Source of the DNA: QHWT01 sp046726015
Lineage (GTDB): Bacteria > Acidobacteriota > Vicinamibacteria > Vicinamibacterales > 2-12-FULL-66-21
Reading direction: 5' to 3'
DNA length: 42,284 nt
Assembly: GCA_046726015.1 (NCBI GenBank)
Contig: JBKOZS010000147.1
Location: 1 to 42,284, forward strand
Notes under the pieces: model-generated
What the model was told of the DNA's origin: nothing
Seen by the model: the letters and a program-made list of their open reading frames with translations, nothing else
Databases searched by the model: none
Shown: positions 32,465 to 41,005 of the stretch, one piece after another
Layout: each line of letters starts with the position of its first letter
Numbering within the stretch: the stretch's first letter is position 1
Made by a program: the position numbers and the translations under genes

Positions 32465-33874
32465 ATGATTCAAGCGGACCGACGCCGGACGCCGGCCGAT
32501 CTCGTGCCAAAGATTACCCGCCTGTTCGAATTGTCCGCCGCCAAGATTCGATCGATCGAAACCACGTGGCACCCGGAAGACGGCGCGCCAGTCTTCACCG
32601 TGCAAGGGCGATATCAGACGCGCGGCTGGACGGAATGGACCCAGGGGTTCCAGTTCGGATCGGCACTGCTCCAGTTCGATGCGACCGGCGAGCGCGAGTT
32701 CCTGGAGTTGGGACGCCTGCGGACGGTCGAGCGCATGGCCCCGCACCTGACGCACATGGGCGTGCACGACCACGGCTTCAACAACGTCAGCACCTATGGA
32801 AATCTCTGGCGCCTGGCTATCGAGGAGAGATTCGAGGCCGGCCATTTCGAGCTGCGGTTCTACGAACTGGCGCTGCGCGTGAGCGGCGCCGTGCAGGCGC
32901 ACCGCTGGACGCCGCTTCCCGACGGCGGGTTCATCTACTCGTTCAATGGCGCGCATTCGTTGTTCGTGGACACGATCCGCTCGCTGCGGGCGCTCGCCCT
33001 GGCGTTCATCCTTGGACAGAGGCTCACGGAGGAACAGGACGCGGAGGTCAACCTGCTCGTCAGGCTCGTGCAGCACGCCCACGCCACCGCGCGGTACAAC
33101 GTGTATTACGGGAACGGTCGCGATCGCTACGACGTGCGCGGACGAACGGCCCACGAGAGCATGTTCAACGTCGCGAGCGGCACGTATCGAGGGCCAAGCA
33201 CGCAACAGGGGTACTCGCCGTTTACGACGTGGACGCGCGGGCTCGCCTGGGCGGTGCTTGGGTTCGCGGAGGAGCTCGAGTTCCTCGACGTCGTGCCGTC
33301 TGCGGCGTTCGAGCCGTGCGGCGGCCGCGCCTCGGTGGAAGCCATGATGCTGGAAGCCGCGCGCGCGACCTGCGATCACTACATTGACATTGCCGCGACC
33401 GACGGCGTGCCCTATTGGGATGCCGGCGCTCCAGGTCTCGCGTCACTCCCCGACTGGAACCAGCGAGCGGCCGATCCGTTCAACCAGTACGAACCGGTCG
33501 ATAGTTCCGCGGCCGCAATCGCAGCGCAGGGACTGTTGAGGCTGGCGCATTTCCTTGCGCGGCGCGGCGAGGACGTGTCGCGCTACGAGCAAGCAGGGTT
33601 GCGCATCCTCGACACGCTCTTCGACGACAGCGGCCCATATCTCAGCCTCGATCCGAATCACCAGGGGCTGCTGCTGCACTCGGTCTATCACTGGCCGAAC
33701 GGGTGGGACTACGTGCCGCCCGGCGCGTCGACGCCGCGCGGCGAGTCGAGCCAGTGGGGGGACTATCACGCCCGCGAAGCGGCGTTGTATGTCAAGCGCC
33801 TCGCGGAGCACGAGCCGTATCTCACGTTCTTCGCCGCCGAGGAACTGGAGCCTGACGAGACAGAGGATCGATGA
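32465..33874 (+). CDS. GH88-type unsaturated glucuronyl hydrolase
   Basis: I start at ATG 32465 (469 residues); an in-frame ATG at 32423 would precede the candidate -10 box. The (alpha/alpha)6-barrel family signature is seen: GVHDHGFNN with Asp102, FVDTIRSLRALALA with Asp169 (spacing of 67, close to the two catalytic aspartates of UGL), QQGYSPFTTWTRGLAWAV, and PVDSSAAAIAAQGLLRLA. GH88 enzymes hydrate 4,5-unsaturated uronic acid at non-reducing ends left by polysaccharide lyases. No signal peptide is visible, so it should be cytoplasmic and act on imported disaccharides. It overlaps the SDR by 4 nt. GH105 is the alternative family. Confidence 0.85.
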   Translation: MIQADRRRTPADLVPKITRLFELSAAKIRSIETTWHPEDGAPVFTVQGRYQTRGWTEWTQGFQFGSALLQFDATGEREFLELGRLRTVERMAPHLTHMGVHDHGFNNVSTYGNLWRLAIEERFEAGHFELRFYELALRVSGAVQAHRWTPLPDGGFIYSFNGAHSLFVDTIRSLRALALAFILGQRLTEEQDAEVNLLVRLVQHAHATARYNVYYGNGRDRYDVRGRTAHESMFNVASGTYRGPSTQQGYSPFTTWTRGLAWAVLGFAEELEFLDVVPSAAFEPCGGRASVEAMMLEAARATCDHYIDIAATDGVPYWDAGAPGLASLPDWNQRAADPFNQYEPVDSSAAAIAAQGLLRLAHFLARRGEDVSRYEQAGLRILDTLFDDSGPYLSLDPNHQGLLLHSVYHWPNGWDYVPPGASTPRGESSQWGDYHAREAALYVKRLAEHEPYLTFFAAEELEPDETEDR

Positions 33875-34653
33875 GCGCCGCAACCCATCCGACTGCGCTG
33901 ATTACCGGCGGCACGCGTGGAATCGGCCTGGGCGTCGCGCGCGCGCTGGCGCGCGACGGCTGGGATCTCGCATTGTGCGGTGTGCGCTCGGAAACGGACG
34001 TCGCACCCGTGCTCGAATCACTGCGGGCAAGCGGCAGCGTCGTCCACTATGTCGCCGCGGATCTCGCCAGCCCGCGCGATCGCCAGCGGCTCGTGGACCA
34101 GGTGCACGTGCGCCTCGGCGCGATCAACGCGCTCGTCAACAACGCCGGCCGCGCTCCACGTGTCAGAGCAGACGTGCTCGAGGCGACCGAAGAAAGTTTC
34201 GAGGATCTCCTCCGCACGAACCTGCAGGGACCCTACTTCCTGACGCAGGCCATCGCACGAGATCAAATCGCCCACCATGCCCGCAACCCGGGGTTCCACG
34301 CATCGATCGTCTTCATCACGTCCGTGTCCGCCGAGATGGCGTCCACGAATCGGGGGGACTACTGCGTCAGCAAAGCGGGCCTGGCGATGACCGTGAAGCT
34401 GTTCGCCGCCCGCCTCGCGGAGCATGGCATACCGGTGTACGAAGTGCGACCCGGGATTGTCGCGACCGACATGACGGCGGCGGTGAAGCAGATCTACGAT
34501 CAGCGGATTGCGGACGGCCTCGTGCCGGAGCGCCGCTGGGGCCAACCGGAAGATGTCGGCCGTGTCGTGACGGCACTCGTGCGCGGGGACCTGCCGTATG
34601 CCACCGGCAGCGTCATTCACGTCGACGGCGGGCTCTCAGTGCCGCGATTGTGA
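33871..34653 (+). CDS. Short-chain dehydrogenase/reductase
   Basis: The 260-residue SDR is coupled to GH88 by an ATGA overlap. It has TGGTRGIG for cofactor binding, NNAG, the catalytic Ser in ITSVSAE and YCVSK with the catalytic Tyr-x-x-x-Lys. The sequence is of the FabG-like class, often annotated 3-ketoacyl-ACP reductase. Coupling to GH88 suggests that it acts on the product, for example a KduD/DhuD-type reduction of a 3-deoxy-2,5-diketo acid; the specific substrate is inferred. Its 3' end overlaps the convergent propeller gene by 18 bp. Confidence 0.88.
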   Translation: MSAATHPTALITGGTRGIGLGVARALARDGWDLALCGVRSETDVAPVLESLRASGSVVHYVAADLASPRDRQRLVDQVHVRLGAINALVNNAGRAPRVRADVLEATEESFEDLLRTNLQGPYFLTQAIARDQIAHHARNPGFHASIVFITSVSAEMASTNRGDYCVSKAGLAMTVKLFAARLAEHGIPVYEVRPGIVATDMTAAVKQIYDQRIADGLVPERRWGQPEDVGRVVTALVRGDLPYATGSVIHVDGGLSVPRL

Positions 34654-36714
34654 GCTGAACGGCGCCCAGCCGGGCAGCGAGACGTGCGCCCGGTAATTCG
34701 AGTCGTTGTAGCGCGGGTTGCGCAGCGGCTGGTAAATGCGCGCGCCTGTGAACGGGCGATCCTGGGTGTAAATCCACACTCGCGACTGGTCCCAGAGCAC
34801 GATCTCGTCGCGCGCGTCCCCCGTCACGTCATGCACCGCCGAGGCCAGGTCGGGATGTCCGTCCTCCGGAAACATCACGACACGTCGCAACTCGCCATCG
34901 AGCATTCCCCCGTCACGCACGTTGCCGGAGAGCAATGCGAACTCGCGACCGTCGCCGCGCCAGTTGACCGGTTCGAGATGACTGGATCCCGGGATCATTT
35001 CCTGCTGCGCGAGAATGGTGCCGTCCGGATCGAGCAACGTCACGATGCCGGGATTGCGCCAGAATGTCGCGATCAGGATCTGCAGCCCGGGTAGATCCGA
35101 TCGGTACTTGCCGACGCTCTGCGTCTGCGCGTGCCCGAGGCGCAGGTGAGTCGCGATGCGACCGTCCGCCTCGACGACGAGGAAGCCCTCGTCGGAGCCA
35201 TCGATGTACGCGCGCACGCCTGCGGACGGACGGCCGGTGAAGTTGCCAACCGAGAGCCCGTCTGCGTGATCCTTGAGTTCCGTATCGTGGCTCCAGCGTG
35301 CTTTGCCGTCCGCGCCCCAGAGCGAGTATCCGATCAGGAATTCCTGCCGGCCGTCCCCATCCACGTCGAATGGAAATGGATAGTGTCCGGTCTGGCCACT
35401 GCCCTGCCACTGCAATTGCAAGTTGCTGTCGAAGACCCAGAAGTTTCGATAGCGATCCTTCACGACGATGTCGCGTGGCGCCCCGCGGCCGTGCAGATCC
35501 ACGAACGTCAGCGAGTCGCCAATGTTCAGGGCATAAGGCGCGTCTTTCACGTCGGCCGGAACAGGGGGGAGCCAGGCGCTTCGAACCAGCCGGCCGCTGC
35601 GGCCATCGAGCACCTGAAGCTGGAAGTCGCGCGCCAGCACGACCTCCGCACGGCCGTCGCCGTCGAGATCGTGGATCTGGAACGGCGTGTCGTTGGTGAG
35701 CAGGGTGTTTTTCGGATTCGGACGTCCTTGCTGCCAGAGGACGCGCCCGTCGAGCGCCACGGCTGTCAGGCAGCTGATCTGATCGAACGCGTCGCCGCGG
35801 ACCTTGGCGACGTTCTGTGCGAACAACATGTCGAGCTGTCCGTCGCCGTCGAGATCGCCGAAGCGCACGTTCCGTCCGGCACCGAAGTCCTTCAGGTCGA
35901 ACTTCCGCCAGAGCGTCGGACGGGGGTTGTCAGCACGGAGCGCATCGAGCTCCTTGTCCCGCCGTGCGATCCGTTCACGAACGCCTGCGGCGGCCGCAGC
36001 GCTGGCCGATACACGAAACGCACGGAACCGCGCCGGCATGTTTGCCGTGACGCCAGCGATCCCCGATGTCAGCTCCGTGTCGCGGACATCTATGAGCGGC
36101 CGGCCGTCAATGGACGCGCGAAGGCGGTCGCCTTCGGCACTCGCGGCAAGCCGATACCAGGTCTTCGCGTTGTATGTAAAAGGAGCGCTCGCGATGTCCC
36201 GCCACGCCATCACGCGAAACTCACGGTCGATCGGCAGCCGCGCCGTCAAGCGCAGGCGTGTGCCATCTTCGAGCGCAAGCCGGTAGTAATGACGCGAGGT
36301 GCGATACCGGAAGACGAGCCCCGCTTCTTTCTTGAGCGACAGGGGCCGCACGCCCACTTCGACGCGATAATCGCGCCACTCTGGATCGCCGGTCACGAAC
36401 AGCGGCGTCACGCGTTCAGGTTCCGGGTTGATCGTGTGCTGTTCGAGATAGGGGCCGTCGGCTTCGTCACCTGCCGCCCAGGAGTCGAGGTGCACGATGG
36501 GATTTCGCCAGGGATGCGTCGCGACGCCACGATGCTCGATGTAGTGATATTCCTGGATCGCGCCGTTCAACTGGCCAAGCGGCGCCGACAGCAGCCCCGG
36601 TGCAAAGCGCGAGAAATCCTCCTTGAACAGCTCGACTTCTTCATCAGTGTCCCCGGATGTCGGCCCACCGGTCCAGATGACCAGCACCGCGGCGAACAGG
36701 AGCGCGCACCTCAT
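34636..36714 (-). CDS. Secreted LamG-like plus FG-GAP propeller protein, rhamnogalacturonan-lyase-like
   Basis: The 692-residue protein has a signal peptide (about 1-20), a jelly-roll domain at about 85-245 (PEWRDYRVEVGVRPL, LVFRYRTSRHYYRLAL, similar to DUF1080/LamG) and a large propeller with Asp-rich FG-GAP-like loops GDLDGDGQLDM, HDLDGDGRAEV and FDVDGDGRQEF, which would bind calcium. The end, RNPRYNDSNYRAHVSLPGW, resembles the C-terminus of PL11-type rhamnogalacturonan lyases. I infer a polysaccharide lyase-like role, but I see no family-defining catalytic residue and activity is unproven. It starts with a 4-nt overlap with the PQQ-propeller gene and ends with an 18-bp overlap with the SDR gene. 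Confidence 0.72.
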   Translation of the reverse strand: MRCALLFAAVLVIWTGGPTSGDTDEEVELFKEDFSRFAPGLLSAPLGQLNGAIQEYHYIEHRGVATHPWRNPIVHLDSWAAGDEADGPYLEQHTINPEPERVTPLFVTGDPEWRDYRVEVGVRPLSLKKEAGLVFRYRTSRHYYRLALEDGTRLRLTARLPIDREFRVMAWRDIASAPFTYNAKTWYRLAASAEGDRLRASIDGRPLIDVRDTELTSGIAGVTANMPARFRAFRVSASAAAAAGVRERIARRDKELDALRADNPRPTLWRKFDLKDFGAGRNVRFGDLDGDGQLDMLFAQNVAKVRGDAFDQISCLTAVALDGRVLWQQGRPNPKNTLLTNDTPFQIHDLDGDGRAEVVLARDFQLQVLDGRSGRLVRSAWLPPVPADVKDAPYALNIGDSLTFVDLHGRGAPRDIVVKDRYRNFWVFDSNLQLQWQGSGQTGHYPFPFDVDGDGRQEFLIGYSLWGADGKARWSHDTELKDHADGLSVGNFTGRPSAGVRAYIDGSDEGFLVVEADGRIATHLRLGHAQTQSVGKYRSDLPGLQILIATFWRNPGIVTLLDPDGTILAQQEMIPGSSHLEPVNWRGDGREFALLSGNVRDGGMLDGELRRVVMFPEDGHPDLASAVHDVTGDARDEIVLWDQSRVWIYTQDRPFTGARIYQPLRNPRYNDSNYRAHVSLPGWAPFSSQSRH

Positions 36715-37964
36715 TGCTCCGTTCCCTCCTCTATCCGATACAGATGGCTGCGCGTGCGAAGGAACAGGGCGCGGCCATCCACCGCCGGCGACGCCATGAA
36801 CCCATCGTCCAGGTAATTCTCGGCGAGCACCTTGAACGTGCGTCCGCCGTCAATGACCGTGGTCTTGCCCTCTTCGCTGAAAAAGTAGACGCGGCCGTCG
36901 GCAAAGATCGGCGACGCGGAGTAGTTGTCGTTCAATCGCGATCGCCAGACCTCTTCGCCCGTGTGCGCGTCAAGGCACGTGGCGATGCCGCCGTCGTTGA
37001 CCATGAAAAGCAGGTCGCGAGCGAGGACCAGTGACGGCTTGTTGGGTGCGCCGCGCGTGACACGCCACACCACGTGCGTGGCGGTGACATCGCCGCGTCC
37101 GTCCGGGCGCACGGCAAGGACGTGCCCGGAATTGAACCCCGTGGGATAGAACACCAGGCCGTTGCCGGCAACCGGCCTGGTGCTGCCAGAGAAACTCGTT
37201 CGCTCCTCGACGCGCCAGAGTTCCTTGCCGGTCATCGGGTCGTAGCCGTAGGTCGCTTTTGAACCGATGCTGACGAGGACCGGCTTGCCGTTGGCCATGA
37301 CGATGTGCGGCGTGGCGAACGCCTTGCGGAAATCCCCTTCGGCCGCGGGCTTCCCGTCGGGACCGATATCCTGGAAATCAATCGAGCGCGGCGTGCGCCA
37401 GACGGTCTTGCCCGTGCGCTTATCGAGCGCGACCACGTACTGGATGTCGCTCCCGTCGAAATGCATGATCAGCAGATCGCGGAAGATGATCGGCGACGAG
37501 CCGGCGCCGCGATAGTGATTGCATTCGAGATCGCGCCGTTCCCAGATCACCTTGCCCGTCCTGGTGTCGACCGCAGCCGTTCCGGGCGATCCGAACGTGA
37601 CATAGATTCGGCCCGGCTCGATCACTGGCGTCGGGGACGCGTACGAGTTGAACGAGTGCTTGAATTGCGGATTCGCCACGTCGAACAGCTTGAGGTCGTG
37701 GATGATCTTTCCCGTGTCGCGGTCTACCGCCACCGCGAACAGTTCGCGGCCGTCCGGCGTTGCGGTTGACACCCACACCTGGTTGCCCAGGATCACAGGG
37801 GACGACCACGCTCGCCCATGAATGGCGGTCTTCCACCGCACGTTCTTCCCTTCTCCCCACGTCAGCGGAAGGCCGGTCGCATTCGAGGTGCCAAGCCCCT
37901 CCGGACCGCGGAACTGCGGCCACTGCAGGAGGAGCGCAGCAAGGAAAACAACCAGTGTTTTCAT
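36711..37964 (-). CDS. Secreted PQQ-like beta-propeller protein
   Basis: The 417-residue protein has a short signal peptide and the start WPQFRGPEGLGTSN typical of the outer-membrane-assembly/PQQ-like family. WD-like blades repeat with the pattern DTRTGKVIWERR, DKRTGKTVWRTP, DPMTGKELWRVE and DAHTGEEVWRSR. No PQQ-binding catalytic set of alcohol dehydrogenases is seen. Such proteins are common next to FG-GAP or rhamnogalacturonan genes and may bind ligands or hold enzyme complexes. It is the first gene of the two-gene unit with the lyase-like protein (4-nt overlap). The start is not preceded by a clear ribosome-binding site, and a heptad repeat lies just upstream. Confidence 0.8.
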   Translation of the reverse strand: MKTLVVFLAALLLQWPQFRGPEGLGTSNATGLPLTWGEGKNVRWKTAIHGRAWSSPVILGNQVWVSTATPDGRELFAVAVDRDTGKIIHDLKLFDVANPQFKHSFNSYASPTPVIEPGRIYVTFGSPGTAAVDTRTGKVIWERRDLECNHYRGAGSSPIIFRDLLIMHFDGSDIQYVVALDKRTGKTVWRTPRSIDFQDIGPDGKPAAEGDFRKAFATPHIVMANGKPVLVSIGSKATYGYDPMTGKELWRVEERTSFSGSTRPVAGNGLVFYPTGFNSGHVLAVRPDGRGDVTATHVVWRVTRGAPNKPSLVLARDLLFMVNDGGIATCLDAHTGEEVWRSRLNDNYSASPIFADGRVYFFSEEGKTTVIDGGRTFKVLAENYLDDGFMASPAVDGRALFLRTRSHLYRIEEGTEQ

Positions 37965-37971
37965 GGCATCA

Positions 37972-38044
37972 GTATTCGGTATTCAAAATTCGGCATTGTC
38001 TGCATTCGACATTCGTCATCGTCATTTGTCATTCGTCATTGACG
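37972..38044. repeat. Heptad repeat, ATTCGTC type
   Basis: Starting 12 nt from the GntR stop (minus strand), ATTCGAC, ATTCGTC, ATCGTC, ATTTGTC, ATTCGTC, ATTGACG run in 7-bp steps (38004-38044), with degraded ATTCG units at 37972-38003. Only one orientation is clear. The unit is the same as at 901-978. Confidence 0.75.
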
Positions 38045-38056
38045 CGCTCGCAGCTT

Positions 38057-38818
38057 TCAGGCGCTCTTCCGATTGCGCTTCGCACGTTGTGGCCGTCTTC
38101 GTTCTCGCCACTCGGAAGCGGCCAGTGCGCCGATGTGCTCCGCGATTTCGTTGAAACCGTACCACACGTGCTCGCGCATGGCGGCGTCCGCGACACCCGG
38201 ATCGCCGGAGGTCAGCGCCTCCGCGAGCGACGCGTGGAAATGCGGTGGCAATGCCGTGCGGCGGCCGACGAGGTCGAAGAGCCAGTTGAGAATGAGGACG
38301 TGCTTGCGATCGATCATCTGTCGCACGAGGTTGGATGCCGCAAAATCCGCGATGCGCATGTGGAACTGCACGTGGGTGGTGTGGACCGAGAAGCGAAACG
38401 CAGGCGTGTCGCGCCCGCCGGTCAGGCGCCCGAACAACGTGTCCACTTCCCTGGCGAGACGGCGGATCTCCTCTCGCTGGGCGCGCGTCGCGCGTTCGGC
38501 GAACAGCCGCGCCGACTGTGACTCGAGCGCTTCACGCAGCTCGTACAGGTCGCGCACGTCGGTGTCGCTCGGGATGCGCACACGCGTCCCCGCGCGCGGC
38601 CGGCTCTCGACCAGTCCGTCCTCTTCGAGTCGGCGCAGTGCATCAGTCACCGGAATCACGCTCATGTGCAGATCGTCGGCGAGCCGCCGGCGTGACAGCG
38701 GCGTCCCGGGCTTGAGCTGACCGCGCAGGATCGCGTCCCGGACCGCATCGTATGCGGCGTCCGCAAGGCTCAGCCCCTTCTTCGGGGTCTTCTTCCTCAC
38801 CGGGGCGAAGCGTGGCAA
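38057..38818 (-). CDS. GntR-family transcriptional regulator, FCD type
   Basis: The open frame from TTG 38818 encodes 253 residues; GTG 38800 is an alternative start, and neither has a strong ribosome-binding site. The winged helix is at about residues 20-80 (LADAAYDAVRDAILRGQLKPG, shown in part; VTDALRRLEEDGLV). An FCD effector domain follows with candidate metal-binding histidines in HMRIADFA, PPHFHASL and REHVWYG. FCD regulators respond to carboxylates such as uronates and sugar acids, which fits the locus. It is divergent from GH97 across 68 nt and probably controls the neighbouring genes. The 16-bp TonB palindrome is not FadR/LldR-like, so a second regulator is implied. Confidence 0.9.
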   Translation of the reverse strand: MPRFAPVRKKTPKKGLSLADAAYDAVRDAILRGQLKPGTPLSRRRLADDLHMSVIPVTDALRRLEEDGLVESRPRAGTRVRIPSDTDVRDLYELREALESQSARLFAERATRAQREEIRRLAREVDTLFGRLTGGRDTPAFRFSVHTTHVQFHMRIADFAASNLVRQMIDRKHVLILNWLFDLVGRRTALPPHFHASLAEALTSGDPGVADAAMREHVWYGFNEIAEHIGALAASEWRERRRPQRAKRNRKSA

Positions 38819-38843
38819 ATGGAACCCACCAAGTCAAGCTGAC

Positions 38844-38870
38844 GCAGGGTGCGAAGGGTGCGCAGGGTGC
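38844..38870. repeat. Three tandem 9-bp repeats upstream of GH97
   Basis: GCAGGGTGC, GAAGGGTGC, GCAGGGTGC are contiguous and lie in the 68-nt divergent gap between the GntR and GH97 genes. It is not next to a stop codon, unlike the heptad sites, and may be an operator array or a promoter spacer. Confidence 0.7.
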
Positions 38871-38886
38871 GATAGAGTTGCCCGCC

Positions 38887-40839
38887 ATGAAAACCCTTAT
38901 GGCGGCGACTTTCCTTGTCATCACCGCAGCCCAGGCGTCCGCGCAAACATCGTGGACCGTGACGTCTCCGGACGGCCATACGGTCATCACGCTCGCTCGA
39001 CAGGACGGACGGATGGTCTGGCGGGTCACGCGCGACAACGAGCCGATTCTTGCGGACTCGCCGCTTGGCATGCGGCGCGCCGACCAGGCCTTCGACGAGG
39101 GCTTGACGTTTGTCAGCGCCGCACCAGGGAAGCGCATCGAAGATCGCTACACGCTGCCCCACGGCAAGCACCGCGAGCACCACGTGCAGGCGCGCGAGCG
39201 TACGTTCACGTTTGCCAATGCCTCGGGCGCGACGATCGAGATAGTGCTGCGCGCACACGACGACGGCGTCGCGTTCCGATACCGCTTTCCTGAAACCGAT
39301 TCGACCGCCAGGACCGTTACCGAGGAGCGCACCGGATTCCACGTGCCGGACGGCTCGACGGGATGGCTGCTCCCGCACCAGGAAGTCAGCAAGTACGGCC
39401 CGGCGTACGAAGACCTTTTCGTGGAGATGAAGTCGGGGACGAAGGCGCCCCGGCCGGACGGCTGGTCGTTCCCGGCATTGTTCAAGACCCCTGGTGGCCG
39501 ATGGATGCTGATCACCGAATCCGCGCTGGACGGAAACTACTGCGGGTCGCATCTTGCCGCGGATGTGCCCAACGGCATTTACAGCATCAAGTTTCCGGAT
39601 CCAAAGGAGGGGCTCGGCGTTGGCGAGGTGAATCCCGTGTCAACGCTGCCGTGGACGCTTCCCTGGCGCGTGGTGATCGTCGGAGATGCTGCCGGGCGGA
39701 TCCTCGAATCGGATCTCGTCAACGATCTCGCGCCATCGACCCGCCTGAAAGACACGTCGTGGATCAAGCCCGGACGCGCCGCGTGGAGCTGGTGGTCCGA
39801 GAGCGATAGCCCGAAGCATGCCGAAGCGCTCAACGCCTTCACGACGTTCGCCGCGGAGATGAAATGGGAATACGCGCTGGTCGATGCCAACTGGAACCTG
39901 ATGCAGACCGGGAAGATTGAAGACGTCATCGCGCATGCGAAAGCAAGGAACGTGGGCCTCCTCTTCTGGTACAACTCCGGCGGCCCCCACAACGATGTGA
40001 CCGAGGCGCCACGCGATCGGATGCACACGCGTGAAGCGCGCCGTGCCGAGTTCGCGCAGCTGCAGAAATGGGGCGTCAAGGGCGTGAAGGTGGACTTCTG
40101 GCACAGCGACAAGCAGGACCGAATTCAGCAGTACCGGGACGTCCTGGCGGACGCGGCGGATTTCCAGCTGCTCGTCAACTTCCACGGATGCACGATCCCA
40201 CGCGGATGGTCGCGCGAGTTCCCGCATCTGATTGGCATGGAAGCGGTGTTCGGCGCCGAGCAATACAAGTTCCGCGAGTCGATGGCCGAGCGCGCCGCGT
40301 GGTTCAACACGGTACTGCCCTTCACGCGTAACGTCATTGGACCGATGGACTACACGCCCGTCACGTTCAGCGACGTGAAGTTCCCGCACAGGACGACGAA
40401 CGCCCACGAGCTTGCGCTCTCGGTGGTATTCGAAACCGCCGTGCAGCACTTCGCGGACAGCACGACCGCGTACCGGTCGCTCCCGGACGCGGCGAAGGCG
40501 TTTCTCGAGCAGGTGCCGAGCGTATGGGACGAAACGCGCACGCTCTCGGGTGAGCCAGGGCGCTCCGTCGTGATCGCGCGGCGCAACGGCAACGTGTGGT
40601 ACGTCGGCGGGATCAACGGCCGTTCCGAGGCGGAGACCGTCAACATGGATCTCGGTTTTCTCAAAGAGGGATCCTGGACCGCAGCGATCGTGCGCGACGG
40701 GGCACAGGACCGCGAGTTCGCGAGCGAAACGAAAACGGTGTCACCCACGGACAAGACGAACATCACGATGCGTCCGCGCGGCGGGTTCGTGATGCGCCTG
40801 GAGAGCAAGTCACCCAAGACCGGTCCAGCCCACCGCTGA
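38887..40839 (+). CDS. Glycoside hydrolase family 97 protein
   Basis: ATG 38887 gives 650 residues with a signal peptide ending near AQASAQ; the upstream extension lies inside the divergent GntR gene. The N-terminal beta-sandwich (about 22-270), TIM barrel with GVKVDFWHSDKQD (Asp403), GMEAVFGAEQY (Glu452 and Glu458) and the C-terminal beta-domain match GH97. Asp403 and Glu458 are 55 residues apart, as I recall for the nucleophile and acid/base of retaining alpha-galactosidases of this family, so the retaining type is more likely than the SusB-like inverting type. It would act in the periplasm or outside the cell on side-chain sugars. Candidate -10 TAGAGT (38873-38878) is only 8 nt before the start, so the message may be leaderless. 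Confidence 0.9.
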   Translation: MKTLMAATFLVITAAQASAQTSWTVTSPDGHTVITLARQDGRMVWRVTRDNEPILADSPLGMRRADQAFDEGLTFVSAAPGKRIEDRYTLPHGKHREHHVQARERTFTFANASGATIEIVLRAHDDGVAFRYRFPETDSTARTVTEERTGFHVPDGSTGWLLPHQEVSKYGPAYEDLFVEMKSGTKAPRPDGWSFPALFKTPGGRWMLITESALDGNYCGSHLAADVPNGIYSIKFPDPKEGLGVGEVNPVSTLPWTLPWRVVIVGDAAGRILESDLVNDLAPSTRLKDTSWIKPGRAAWSWWSESDSPKHAEALNAFTTFAAEMKWEYALVDANWNLMQTGKIEDVIAHAKARNVGLLFWYNSGGPHNDVTEAPRDRMHTREARRAEFAQLQKWGVKGVKVDFWHSDKQDRIQQYRDVLADAADFQLLVNFHGCTIPRGWSREFPHLIGMEAVFGAEQYKFRESMAERAAWFNTVLPFTRNVIGPMDYTPVTFSDVKFPHRTTNAHELALSVVFETAVQHFADSTTAYRSLPDAAKAFLEQVPSVWDETRTLSGEPGRSVVIARRNGNVWYVGGINGRSEAETVNMDLGFLKEGSWTAAIVRDGAQDREFASETKTVSPTDKTNITMRPRGGFVMRLESKSPKTGPAHR

Positions 40840-41005
40840 CTTGATCAATCGCAACGCCGGTTCGAATCGCCAATGCTTGTCACGTACGACCTCACGCGGA
40901 GCGCGCCGAGCCCGCAGAGAATTCAACTGGTTAGACCCCATAAATTGAGGCGACGACCTCTGCGTGAAGTGGTGTGTGACAGGTGAAAGACGTCCCGAGG
41001 CAACC

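Noticed and set aside
40859..40868. GGTTCGAATC, a tRNA T-loop-like sequence in the gap before DUF2264
   Set aside because: The flanking bases do not form a T-stem, and no acceptor, D or anticodon arm can be drawn around it. It is not a tRNA or an obvious attachment-site remnant.
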